Source: an uncultured Flavobacteriales bacterium (GTDB lineage Bacteria > Bacteroidota > Bacteroidia > Flavobacteriales_D > Parvicellaceae). Taken from it: a stretch of DNA of 5,101 bases. Location of the stretch: the NCBI GenBank assembly GCA_937924345.1, contig CALDTD010000165.1:1-5101 (forward strand), read 5' to 3'. This document shows positions 1 through 5,101 of the stretch, piece by piece (within the stretch, counting starts at the first letter, position 1; the number at the start of each line of letters is the position of its first letter). Below the pieces are notes generated by a model, which was not told the DNA's origin, did not search any database, and was given only the letters and a program-made list of their open reading frames with translations. The position numbers and the translations under genes were made by a program.

Positions 1-1
1 T

Positions 2-193
2 ATTGAAATGATTTATCAAAAAGCTCATCTTTTAACATCAACATTTAGTACTTTAGGGTTTAAAATTGGGGAAAAAATAACTTCGGATATGTGTGTTTTT
101 TATAATCAAAAGCAAAACGAGGATTTAAAAGGTTTGGCCAAGAAGTTAATTGTCTATTTGGAGAATGCATTGTCTAAAATTAAAAAATTGTAA
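2..193 (+). CDS. C-terminal end of a histidine phosphotransfer (Hpt) domain protein, 5' end outside the window
   Basis: The reading frame is open to the left window edge, so this is taken as the tail of a longer gene; the ATG at 8 is probably internal. The visible 63 residues begin IEMIYQKAHLLTSTFSTLGF. This resembles the Hpt signature (A-H-x-L-K-x-[ST]-x-x-x-L-G), and the histidine at 26-28 would be the phospho-accepting residue. The Lys usually three residues after the His is a Thr here, while the following small/polar, Phe and Leu-Gly positions fit. The rest is helical and Lys/Glu-rich, as expected for the last helices of an Hpt four-helix bundle. Hpt domains carry phosphate between receiver domains in multistep phosphorelays. 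The next gene, 5 bases downstream on the same strand, has two receiver domains and supports this reading. It could be a stand-alone Hpt protein or the end of a hybrid sensor kinase; the window cannot decide. Confidence 0.72.
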   Translation: MEMIYQKAHLLTSTFSTLGFKIGEKITSDMCVFYNQKQNEDLKGLAKKLIVYLENALSKIKKL

Positions 194-198
194 GAATT

Positions 199-1026
199 AT
201 GAATTTTTTATTGAAGAGTATTCTTATTGTTGAAGATGATTTGATTTTTGCTAAATCTTTAGAGAACCAATTCAAAGAGGTTGCAAAAGAAGTTTTTATA
301 GTAAAAAGTTCTGAAAATGGAACCTATTATTTAAACAAAGAAAAACCAGAAATAATTTTTTTAGATAATCTTTTGCCTGGAATTAATGGTGTAGACGTTA
401 TAAAATTATATATTGATAAGTGTCCAGAAGCCCTTATTGTGTTAATGTCTCGATCTTTTACCGTTAATGACATTCTTAAAGCTTTAGATAAAGGAGTTAG
501 TTATATTTTGAGAAAAGATGAATTTTTTAAAGATTCATTAGTTCCGATATTAAATGATATTAAAAAGAAAGAAGATATTTCTTTTAATGAAAAAATTTTT
601 AAGTATCTAAAATGGTTTAATTCGGAAGAAGAGAAAGGAAAAGTCAAAACCATAGCTATTATTGAGGATGAAGAAATATTTTCCTTAAGTCTAGTTTTTT
701 TGCTAAACCAAATTTCTTTGGGACAGCAAGTCAAAATAAAAACTTTTGATTCAAAAAAGAGTTACTTGTCTTACAAAGAGTCAAATATTTTTGATTTAGT
801 TTTCCTCGATTATTATTTGCCTGATGCTAATGGTAAAGAGATGATGGATTTAGTAAAGTCAAATTCGCCAAATGCAAAGTTTATTTTACTTACAGTTCAA
901 AAAAATCCTAATATAATTTTAGACTTAAATTTAAAGGGATTAAAACACTATATTATAAAAGATAAAAATTGGAAGTCTAACTGCTTACATGTGTTAAACA
1001 GAATGGGTTTATTTGGAGTAAGATAG
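199..1026 (+). CDS. Tandem two-receiver (REC-REC) response regulator without output domain
   Basis: This 275-residue cytoplasmic protein consists of two CheY-like receiver domains. Domain 1 (about residues 6-122) has the acidic pocket in ILIVEDD (E12-D14), the phospho-acceptor D56 in IIFLDNLLPG, S84 at the Thr/Ser switch position and the conserved K106. Domain 2 (about 149-270) has IAIIEDEE (E156-E158), D204 in LVFLDYYLPD, T232 and K254. Both domains therefore keep every residue needed for phosphorylation. In both, the conserved Lys is followed by Asp rather than the common Pro. A charged linker (about 122-149) joins them, and nothing follows domain 2, so there is no DNA-binding or enzymatic output. 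The ATG at 199 lies 5 bases after the Hpt stop and just before the first beta strand; no good Shine-Dalgarno is seen. The pair is probably co-transcribed and part of one phosphorelay, in which this protein could be a phosphate relay, a sink, or an effector acting by protein contact. Confidence 0.9.
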   Translation: MNFLLKSILIVEDDLIFAKSLENQFKEVAKEVFIVKSSENGTYYLNKEKPEIIFLDNLLPGINGVDVIKLYIDKCPEALIVLMSRSFTVNDILKALDKGVSYILRKDEFFKDSLVPILNDIKKKEDISFNEKIFKYLKWFNSEEEKGKVKTIAIIEDEEIFSLSLVFLLNQISLGQQVKIKTFDSKKSYLSYKESNIFDLVFLDYYLPDANGKEMMDLVKSNSPNAKFILLTVQKNPNIILDLNLKGLKHYIIKDKNWKSNCLHVLNRMGLFGVR

Positions 1027-1060
1027 ATAACAAAAATGGCTGAAGTTGAGTTAAAATATT

Positions 1061-1277
1061 TTAGTTATACCTTTCGACTTCACTTTCTAATTTTAGTACT
1101 TTACTATTGTCTTCTTGTTCAATATAGATAGATGGCTTTATTTTCTTTATTACCGTTTCTAGTTATTTCTTTTCCATTTATTTGTTTGGTTATCGATTTT
1201 TCATAAATGTCTATAACTTTTCCTGTAGCAACACCATTTCCCCATTTCCATTTTACTTTAGTACCTTGTCTAATCAT
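1061..1277 (-). pseudogene. DUF2945 (hypervirulence-associated TUDOR-like) small protein, frameshifted
   Basis: On the minus strand an ATG at 1277-1275 opens a frame reading MIRQGTKVKWKWGNG, then VATGKV and ITRNGNKEN. This is the usual DUF2945 N-terminal half. The frame hits TGA at 1121-1119 after 52 residues. Shifting by one base within 1137-1142 restores the expected C-terminal half (KPSIYIEQED, then KVLKLESEVERYN) up to TAA at 1063-1061. With one base removed the product would be 71 residues, the normal size of this family of small SH3/Tudor-like proteins of unclear function. The ATG is 19 bases downstream of the TspO-like stop, which suggests co-transcription. The break may be a real inactivating mutation or a base-calling/assembly error; the run at the break is only three A's, so a homopolymer error is not obvious. 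Programmed frameshifting is unlikely, as no slippery heptamer is seen. The downstream half keeps family-like sequence, which points to a recent event. Confidence 0.8.
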
Positions 1278-1296
1278 ATTATTTATAATTTTTTGC

Positions 1297-2055
1297 TTAA
1301 GTTTTTATTTTCTTTAATAACTTTAAAACTATTGTTATAGCAATCAAAATTGCACAAATTATTGCGGTATATACTATTACTTCAATCTTGTCACAATGCC
1401 TTATAGCAATTGCAATTAGCGCCCAGATTATTACTCCTCCAACTTCTATCTGCTTTCTAATTACAACTAAGAAGATTCCTAATAAAGTCGCCAAAATAAT
1501 TGTTATTTGTGTCCAAAGTATTTCCGAAATACTGCTTTCAAAATTAATATACTTGAGATAAGTAGAGATGTTTGCAATTGTAGCTACACAAATCCATCCC
1601 ATATATAAACCAATTGGTACCTTTACTAGTGTAGTAAGCTTTTTGGAGGTATTAGATTGTTTTACATTACTCCTGGTTGATGTAAGAGTTAATAAAATAA
1701 GAATGGAAATCATAGCCAAAACTGAAAAACCGATTTTCATATTTATCCAGCACCAAAGCCATATTCCATTAAATAAATGTGTTGCAATTAATGTTGGAGT
1801 TGATTCTATTATAAATCGGCTATTTCTCTCTTTGAATGCGCAAAACAACATGTAAGCAGCAACGATTATTAAACCTACATAAATAATACCCCAAATAGCA
1901 AAAGCATAACCTGCAGGTGTAAATAGGTTGTTTAACTTATCACTAATATCACCAACAGTTTTACCATTAATTTTTCCTGTATTTATATAATAGTTCCAAT
2001 AAATTAAAATTGATAAGACTGATGCATGGATAATTGCCAATACTTTAGCTTTCAT
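1297..2055 (-). CDS. TspO/MBR-like (tryptophan-rich sensory protein-like) integral membrane protein
   Basis: The gene encodes a very hydrophobic protein of 252 residues with about eight predicted membrane helices (roughly 5-23, 48-74, 88-105, 108-127, 144-164, 178-199, 206-218 and 224-247) and a basic C-terminus. Three segments recall the TspO/MBR family: FTPAGYAFAIWGIIY (45-59, like the FTPP...W...Y region), the Trp-rich HLFNGIWLWCW (93-103), and P147...GW154...A158...N162, which resembles the P-x-x-x-W-x-x-x-A-x-x-x-N pattern of TspO helix 5. Classical TspO has about 160 residues and five helices, so this is the longer form with extra C-terminal helices. TspO proteins bind porphyrins and related ligands in membranes; ligand and role here are unknown. 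The ATG at 2055 precedes a Lys and the first helix. A DUF2945 gene follows after 19 bases, and a divergent YwbE gene starts 73 bases upstream. Confidence 0.7.
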   Translation of the reverse strand: MKAKVLAIIHASVLSILIYWNYYINTGKINGKTVGDISDKLNNLFTPAGYAFAIWGIIYVGLIIVAAYMLFCAFKERNSRFIIESTPTLIATHLFNGIWLWCWINMKIGFSVLAMISILILLTLTSTRSNVKQSNTSKKLTTLVKVPIGLYMGWICVATIANISTYLKYINFESSISEILWTQITIILATLLGIFLVVIRKQIEVGGVIIWALIAIAIRHCDKIEVIVYTAIICAILIAITIVLKLLKKIKT

Positions 2056-2069
2056 GTTTTTTATTTTTT

Positions 2070-2098
2070 CTAAAGTACTTATTTTAAAGCCTAGTCAA
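2070..2098 (-). promoter_or_regulatory. Candidate Bacteroidota-type promoter for the TspO-like gene
   Basis: Read on the minus strand, TTG (2098-2096) is followed after 18 bases by TACTTTAG (2077-2070). This matches the Bacteroidota sigma-A pattern TTG-N17-23-TAnnTTTG except for one base in the -7 box. Transcription would start some 5-10 bases before the ATG at 2055, giving a very short leader. In an AT-rich intergenic region such a match can occur by chance. Confidence 0.33.
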
Positions 2099-2099
2099 T

Positions 2100-2107
2100 T
2101 ATCTTTG
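2100..2107 (+). promoter_or_regulatory. Candidate -7 box (TAnnTTTG) for the ywbE gene
   Basis: TATCTTTG is an exact match to the Bacteroidota -7 consensus TAnnTTTG and lies 21 bases before the YwbE start codon at 2129. No convincing TTG -33 element is visible at the expected distance upstream, so the call is tentative. It falls inside the 73-base divergent region, next to and slightly overlapping the opposite-strand promoter candidate. Confidence 0.3.
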
Positions 2108-2128
2108 TTATTAAAGAAAGTTAAAAGT

Positions 2129-2338
2129 ATGAGTATAAAAGATGGAACACTACGAGAGTATATTAATGTTGGTTCTGAAGTCGAAATCGTTCAAAAGCAT
2201 CATCAAAGATCTGGAGAATTAACCCACGGTTTTGTAGAGAAACTCTTAACCAAATCCCCTAAACATACGCACGGTATTAAAGTTAGACTAGAAACAGGTG
2301 AGGTAGGTAGAGTAAAGAAGGTTTTTGAAGAAGAATAA
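2129..2338 (+). CDS. ywbE: YwbE family protein (DUF2196)
   Basis: This 69-residue protein matches the conserved YwbE/DUF2196 core almost throughout: VGSEVEIV (14-21), the QRSGELTHG block (26-34), LLTKSPKHTHGIKVRLE (39-55) and the terminal GEVGRVKKV. These are small, probably nucleic-acid- or ligand-binding beta-barrel-like proteins of unknown function, widespread in Bacteria; about 65 residues is the usual size. The frame is open upstream to 2054, but the extra N-terminal stretch is hydrophobic and absent from the family, and would overlap the divergent TspO-like start. The ATG at 2129 is therefore chosen. The purine-rich bases just upstream contain no strong Shine-Dalgarno. The stop codon is one base from the stop of the convergent lolD gene, leaving no space for a separate terminator. 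Confidence 0.88.
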   Translation: MSIKDGTLREYINVGSEVEIVQKHHQRSGELTHGFVEKLLTKSPKHTHGIKVRLETGEVGRVKKVFEEE

Positions 2339-2339
2339 T

Positions 2340-2990
2340 CTAAACAATTATACCGTCTTTCATCGTTAATTTTCGATCTGCCATCTCAGCCAATTCCTCG
2401 TTATGCGTAACGATTACGAATGTTTGATTAAATTCTTCTCGAAGATCAAAAAAAAGTTTGTGAAGTTCTTTAGCATTTTTAGAATCTAAATTTCCACTTG
2501 GTTCATCTGCTAATATTAATAATGGATCATTAATTAGTGCCCTAGCCACACTAACTCTTTGTTGTTCTCCACCAGAAAGTTGACTAGGTTTATGGTTTTC
2601 TCTATCACTAAGCCCTAGTTTTTTAAGGAGTTTCTTTCCTTTTTCGAGCGTTTCTTTTTTATTTTTATTACCAATATAAGCAGGTAAACAAACGTTTTCT
2701 AATGCTGTAAATTCTGGTAATAAATGGTGAAATTGGAAAATAAAACCAATGTTATTATTTCTAAAGTTTGCTAGCTCTTTTTTCTTTAATTTACTAATTA
2801 ATTTATCGTCAAAATAAAGTTCTCCAGAAGTAGGTAAATCTAGTGTGCCTAAAATTTGCAAAAAAGTTGTTTTACCAGCACCTGATGAACCAACAATTGA
2901 AACAATTTCTCCTTTTTTTATTTCTAAGTCAACACCCTTTAAGACTTTTAATCCAGAAAATTCTTTCTTTATATTATTGGTTTTAATCAT
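2340..2990 (-). CDS. lolD: LolD-type lipoprotein-releasing ABC transporter ATP-binding protein
   Basis: This 216-residue ABC ATPase is of normal length for LolD. It has Walker A GSSGAGKT (34-41), the Q-loop glutamine at 86 in [18 protein letters not shown], the signature LSGGEQQR (138-145), Walker B LLILADEP (157-164) with catalytic E163, D-loop NLD (167-169) and the switch histidine H196. The [14 protein letters not shown] segment after the Q-loop is typical of LolD within the MacB/LolD/FtsE group. LolD drives the inner-membrane LolCE-type permease that extracts lipoproteins for transfer to the outer membrane. No permease gene is in this window; in Bacteroidota lolD is often separated from lolC/E. 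The ATG at 2990 gives the standard N-terminus ([11 protein letters not shown]). Upstream, a 50-base gap from the glycosyltransferase stop carries a promoter candidate. Another MacB-like export ATPase is the main alternative. Confidence 0.9.
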   Translation of the reverse strand: MIKTNNIKKEFSGLKVLKGVDLEIKKGEIVSIVGSSGAGKTTFLQILGTLDLPTSGELYFDDKLISKLKKKELANFRNNNIGFIFQFHHLLPEFTALENVCLPAYIGNKNKKETLEKGKKLLKKLGLSDRENHKPSQLSGGEQQRVSVARALINDPLLILADEPSGNLDSKNAKELHKLFFDLREEFNQTFVIVTHNEELAEMADRKLTMKDGIIV

Positions 2991-3024
2991 TAAGTTAAAA
3001 GTAATATTATTAAACGAGAATTGC

Positions 3025-3057
3025 CAAAACTAAATAAACCTTATTCTATTTTTTCAA
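3025..3057 (-). promoter_or_regulatory. Candidate Bacteroidota-type promoter for lolD
   Basis: On the minus strand TAGTTTTG (3032-3025) matches the -7 consensus TAnnTTTG exactly. A TTG (3057-3055) lies 22 bases upstream, within the last codons of the glycosyltransferase. The implied leader to the lolD ATG at 2990 is about 25-30 bases. This suggests lolD can be transcribed independently of the glycosyltransferase upstream of it. Confidence 0.42.
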
Positions 3058-4102
3058 CTAATTCTAAAATCTTACTCTTTAAGTTGGTCTTACGGGTAAA
3101 TGGAATTAAATTAAATTGATTTGGGTCAAGTCTTGTTAACTTATTTTGTTTTACATACCCGATATTATATTTTTCTTTGTAAAGTCTAGCTAAATATTCT
3201 TGTTCTGTTTGTCCTGGAGTAGGTATAAAAAATACAGGTTTTTGTAGTACCCCTAAATCCATTATTGTTGAATATCCTGGTCGAGAGATGACTCTTTCAG
3301 TAATATTTATAAGCTCGTAAAAATTGGAGCTATCTAAATGAGAGTAATAATCGATATTTTTGTTTGATGAATTTTTATTTAACAAAGGTTGACCTCCTAA
3401 AATAGCACATTTTTTATTTTGATGTTCGAATAAATTAATAATTATCTTTTCAAAAGTTGTTCGTTGTGGTTCTGGCCCAGAAATAATAGCAAGATAGGCA
3501 TATTCGTTTGTTGTTGTTAAACAAGGGGTTTCAAAACGGGAAATAGGAGAGAGGTAATGATAGTTTGTTTCGGTTTTTCCGTGACTTAATTTTCCAGCTA
3601 AAGCAGAATCATTGTTTTCATAGTCGGGTATCCAACATTGAACAAAATTATCTATATACTTTTTGTGTAGCTTAAATAATAGTTTATCTATCCCTAAAGG
3701 AGCTTGTATGTTTATCTGATGAGTAATATAGATACTAGGTGTTGATATGTTATAAAGACCAAACCTATTATCAGAGATTACTAAGTCAATATTATGTTCC
3801 TTAACTATTTTCGATAAATTTCTATTCTCATTTTTTATAGCGAGTAAAACTTTAGGAATTTGCAATGCCATTTTGAGCGCCATCTTATTACTATTTGGAT
3901 ACTCTATATTGTAACCATCAAAATGGAGGTATGTTATTCGCGATACTTCTTTATCCAATATTTTTTTCTGAACTTGATTTACCCCAAGATATAAATTAGC
4001 ACCTAATTCTTGTAATGCTTTAATTATTGATATACACCTTGTAGTGTGCCCTAATCCCCAGTCTAAAGGGCTAATAAAGATATTTTTATTTCTTACATCC
4101 AT
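3041..4102 (-). CDS. GT-B fold glycosyltransferase (MurG/GT28-like)
   Basis: This 353-residue protein has two Rossmann-like halves. The N-terminal half opens with NIFISPLDWGLGHTTR (7-22); the Gly-rich GLGHTTR loop after the first strand is typical of MurG-like and GT1-like acceptor-binding domains. SDNRFG (110-115) and THQ (127-129) follow. The C-terminal half has SGPEPQR (208-214), then SRPGYSTIMDL (273-283) and PTPGQTEQEYLA (294-305), which match the nucleotide-sugar-binding region of GT28 C-terminal domains. It likely transfers a sugar from a nucleotide donor to a lipid or glycan at the inner face of the cytoplasmic membrane; donor and acceptor cannot be read from sequence. There is no signal peptide or clear membrane helix. 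The ATG at 4102 is chosen over an in-frame TTG at 4117, which lies in a probable terminator hairpin and adds only MWLFF-like residues. Even so, the chosen ATG directly follows the terminator U-tract. Confidence 0.82.
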   Translation of the reverse strand: MDVRNKNIFISPLDWGLGHTTRCISIIKALQELGANLYLGVNQVQKKILDKEVSRITYLHFDGYNIEYPNSNKMALKMALQIPKVLLAIKNENRNLSKIVKEHNIDLVISDNRFGLYNISTPSIYITHQINIQAPLGIDKLLFKLHKKYIDNFVQCWIPDYENNDSALAGKLSHGKTETNYHYLSPISRFETPCLTTTNEYAYLAIISGPEPQRTTFEKIIINLFEHQNKKCAILGGQPLLNKNSSNKNIDYYSHLDSSNFYELINITERVISRPGYSTIMDLGVLQKPVFFIPTPGQTEQEYLARLYKEKYNIGYVKQNKLTRLDPNQFNLIPFTRKTNLKSKILELVEKIE

Positions 4103-4134
4103 AAAAAAAAGCCACAATAAAAAATTATTATGAC
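4103..4134 (-). terminator. Probable intrinsic terminator after the lipoprotein genes, abutting the glycosyltransferase ATG
   Basis: Read on the minus strand, GTCATAATAA (4134-4125) pairs with TTATTGTGGC (4120-4111) around a TTTT loop. This gives 10 pairs, eight Watson-Crick and two G-U, followed immediately by eight T's (4110-4103). This is the layout of a rho-independent terminator for the two lipoprotein genes. The stem is AT-rich, so its strength is uncertain. The last T touches the ATG of the glycosyltransferase, so a transcript of that gene starting upstream would have to pass through this structure. Confidence 0.62.
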
Positions 4135-4157
4135 TTGATTATAAAATTATGAGAGAT

Positions 4158-4700
4158 TTATATTTCCTCCTTTAATTCATAGTAAATTTTGAGTTGTGTA
4201 CCTCCTTCAATAATTACAATTTCTCCAGTATTTGCTTTTCCAATGGGGTTAAATGTTCCACCAGCTATAAAATCGTCTGCAGTCCCAATATCAGCATCAT
4301 ACAATTCCCATTCATAGTTCTTATTCAAAAGTTTTATAGACTCTGGTGCAGCCCATACAGCTGGCACATCATGGTCTTGGTCTTCTTTCGTCGAACTTTC
4401 GAATAGCCAATCTGAAGAACCTTGCTCTTTTATTCTTAACTCTAAGTCTGCATTTGTTGAAACTACAGGGTCCCAATTAGTAGAGCCATCTTTTTCTGGG
4501 TGATAACTTATTTCATACCTTTCAGTAAAAGCATATCTACAACTCTGGTTATCGTAGTCTACGGTATCATTATAAAAAGGAGAATCTATGTCTAAACAAC
4601 CACCAGCTTTTGTAGCTCTTGCATTATTAGGATCTTCAACTTTTCTACAAGAAATAGTAATAATGGCTGGTATTAAAATGTAAATAAATTTAAACCTCAT
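4158..4700 (-). CDS. Hypothetical lipoprotein, downstream copy of a tandem pair
   Basis: This 180-residue protein starts MRFKFIYILIPAIITISC: a basic N-terminus, a hydrophobic stretch and Cys18 as the likely lipidated residue. The lipobox is loose (T-I-S-C), as is common in Bacteroidota. Residues 34-56 (G-C35...DYDNQSC54-R-Y56) resemble the Bacteroidota repeat GC-x-D...NY...DDGSC-x-Y, present once here, with Cys35 and Cys54 spaced as in that repeat. The rest (about 56-180) is a predicted beta-rich domain with RYEISYHPEK, STNADLELR, LLNKNYEWELYD and LKIYYEL; I do not recognise the family. The upstream gene encodes a paralogue about 60% identical over this domain, ending 9 bases before this ATG, so the two are probably co-transcribed. 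Location is likely the outer or inner membrane facing the periplasm or cell surface. No function can be assigned. A probable terminator follows 23 bases after the stop. Confidence 0.78.
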   Translation of the reverse strand: MRFKFIYILIPAIITISCRKVEDPNNARATKAGGCLDIDSPFYNDTVDYDNQSCRYAFTERYEISYHPEKDGSTNWDPVVSTNADLELRIKEQGSSDWLFESSTKEDQDHDVPAVWAAPESIKLLNKNYEWELYDADIGTADDFIAGGTFNPIGKANTGEIVIIEGGTQLKIYYELKEEI

Positions 4701-4709
4701 AACAAATCT

Positions 4710-5101
4710 TTATTGTAAATTATAATAGATTTTTAATTGACTTCCTTCGTTTGTTGTTACTACAACTCCATTGTTTGCTAAAGAGATAGGGTTAAAACTT
4801 CCGCTACTAATATAATCGTCTGCATTAGTAGTTTCTTGATCGTATAATTCCCACTCGTATGTTTTATTTAATAGTTTTAACGGCGAAGGTGCTGTCCACT
4901 GTGCAGGAGAATTGTGCTCCTGATTATCTGCAATTGAGCTTTCAAAACTCCAGCTGCTAGCTCCTTGTTCTTTAACTCTTAAAATTAAATCAGCATTCGT
5001 AGAAGATCCAAAACCAAAATCCCAAACGCTACCTGAAGGAGTTTTTTCTGGGTGATAAGTTATTTCATATCTAGTAACTCTTGCATAGGTGCAATTTCCA
5101 T
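4710..5101 (-). CDS. Paralogous hypothetical lipoprotein, N-terminus outside the window
   Basis: An open minus-strand frame enters from the right edge and ends with TAA at 4712-4710; 129 complete residues are visible. It contains no Met, so start-based searches would miss it. It begins GNCTYARVTRYEITYHPEK, where GNCTY corresponds to the end of the Cys-containing repeat of the neighbouring lipoprotein. It then follows that protein closely: STNADLILR, VKEQGASSWSFESS, LLNKTYEWELYD, GSFNPI and QLKIYYNLQ. By hand count about 58 of 96 residues are identical from STNADL to the end. This copy has a few extra residues (TPSGS, GFGS) in the loop after YHPEK and lacks the acidic tail KEEI. The missing N-terminus is expected to carry a lipoprotein signal like the paralogue's; that is inference. 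The gene is probably first in a short operon with the downstream copy. Confidence 0.85.
   Translation of the reverse strand, partial: GNCTYARVTRYEITYHPEKTPSGSVWDFGFGSSTNADLILRVKEQGASSWSFESSIADNQEHNSPAQWTAPSPLKLLNKTYEWELYDQETTNADDYISSGSFNPISLANNGVVVTTNEGSQLKIYYNLQ

Noticed and set aside
501..734. Minus-strand open frame inside the two-receiver gene
   Set aside because: It lies entirely opposite a clear REC-REC coding region and shows no recognisable motif; it is a shadow frame.
1041..1082. Inverted repeat TGAAGTTG / CGACTTCA, with a 12-base AT palindrome at 1052-1063, between convergent genes
   Set aside because: The 26-base loop, the mismatch on the minus-strand RNA and the lack of a strong U-tract make it too weak to call a terminator.
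1568..1855. Plus-strand open frame opposite the TspO-like gene
   Set aside because: It mirrors a membrane-protein coding region, has no family-like motif and no independent context.
2054..2128. Upstream extension of the YwbE frame to 2054
   Set aside because: The family starts near the ATG at 2129; the extension would cover the divergent promoter region and overlap the TspO-like start codon.
2845..3033. Plus-strand open frame opposite the 5' part of lolD
   Set aside because: It is antisense to the Walker A region and start of lolD; no supporting motif.
4103..4117. TTG start for the glycosyltransferase at 4117
   Set aside because: The added residues come from the terminator stem and U-tract, and the conserved N-terminal strand begins just after the ATG at 4102.
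4163..4173. Strong Shine-Dalgarno-like AAAGGAGG on the minus strand near the end of the lipoprotein gene
   Set aside because: It encodes the Lys-Glu-Glu tail, and no start codon follows at a suitable distance; coincidence of codons.
4194..4406. Plus-strand open frame opposite the lipoprotein gene
   Set aside because: It is antisense to a lipoprotein supported by a conserved paralogue; no motif of its own.

Overview
The window looks like a piece of a Flavobacteriia-type (Bacteroidota) chromosome. It is strongly AT-rich, genes are closely packed, Shine-Dalgarno sequences are mostly absent, and several upstream regions carry candidates for the Bacteroidota promoter box TAnnTTTG. The protein families fit as well: a LolD-type ATPase, a GT-B glycosyltransferase with a DWGLGHTTR motif, a long TspO-like membrane protein, a DUF2945 protein, YwbE, and lipoproteins with a C-x(18)-C segment resembling the Bacteroidota 'DDGSC' repeat. 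The assignment rests on these traits, not on a database match. No tRNA, rRNA, CRISPR array or insertion sequence was seen.

Left part (2-1026, plus strand): the C-terminal end of a histidine phosphotransfer (Hpt) domain is followed after 5 bases by a protein made of two complete receiver domains and no output domain. Together they look like the end of a multistep phosphorelay operon.

Middle (1061-2338): on the minus strand, a TspO/MBR-like membrane protein is followed after 19 bases by a small DUF2945 gene. That small gene is split by a one-base frameshift and is easily missed. Divergent from the TspO-like gene, a YwbE-family gene runs on the plus strand. The 73-base region between the two starts holds a promoter candidate on each strand. 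The YwbE stop codon is one base from the stop of the convergent lolD gene.

Right part (2340-5101, all minus strand, transcribed right to left): a lipoprotein gene cut by the window edge, a second and paralogous lipoprotein gene 9 bases downstream, a probable intrinsic terminator, a GT28/GT1-like glycosyltransferase, then lolD with its own promoter candidate. The two lipoproteins are tandem duplicates, about 60% identical over their shared C-terminal part. The terminator's U-tract touches the glycosyltransferase start codon, which is the most curious regulatory feature here. LolD would power lipoprotein release from the inner membrane, so it has a general link to lipoproteins such as its neighbours. 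The sequence does not show that these genes form one dedicated system. I found no clear previously undescribed system; the best leads are the output-less phosphorelay module, the terminator-abutting start and the duplicated lipoproteins.
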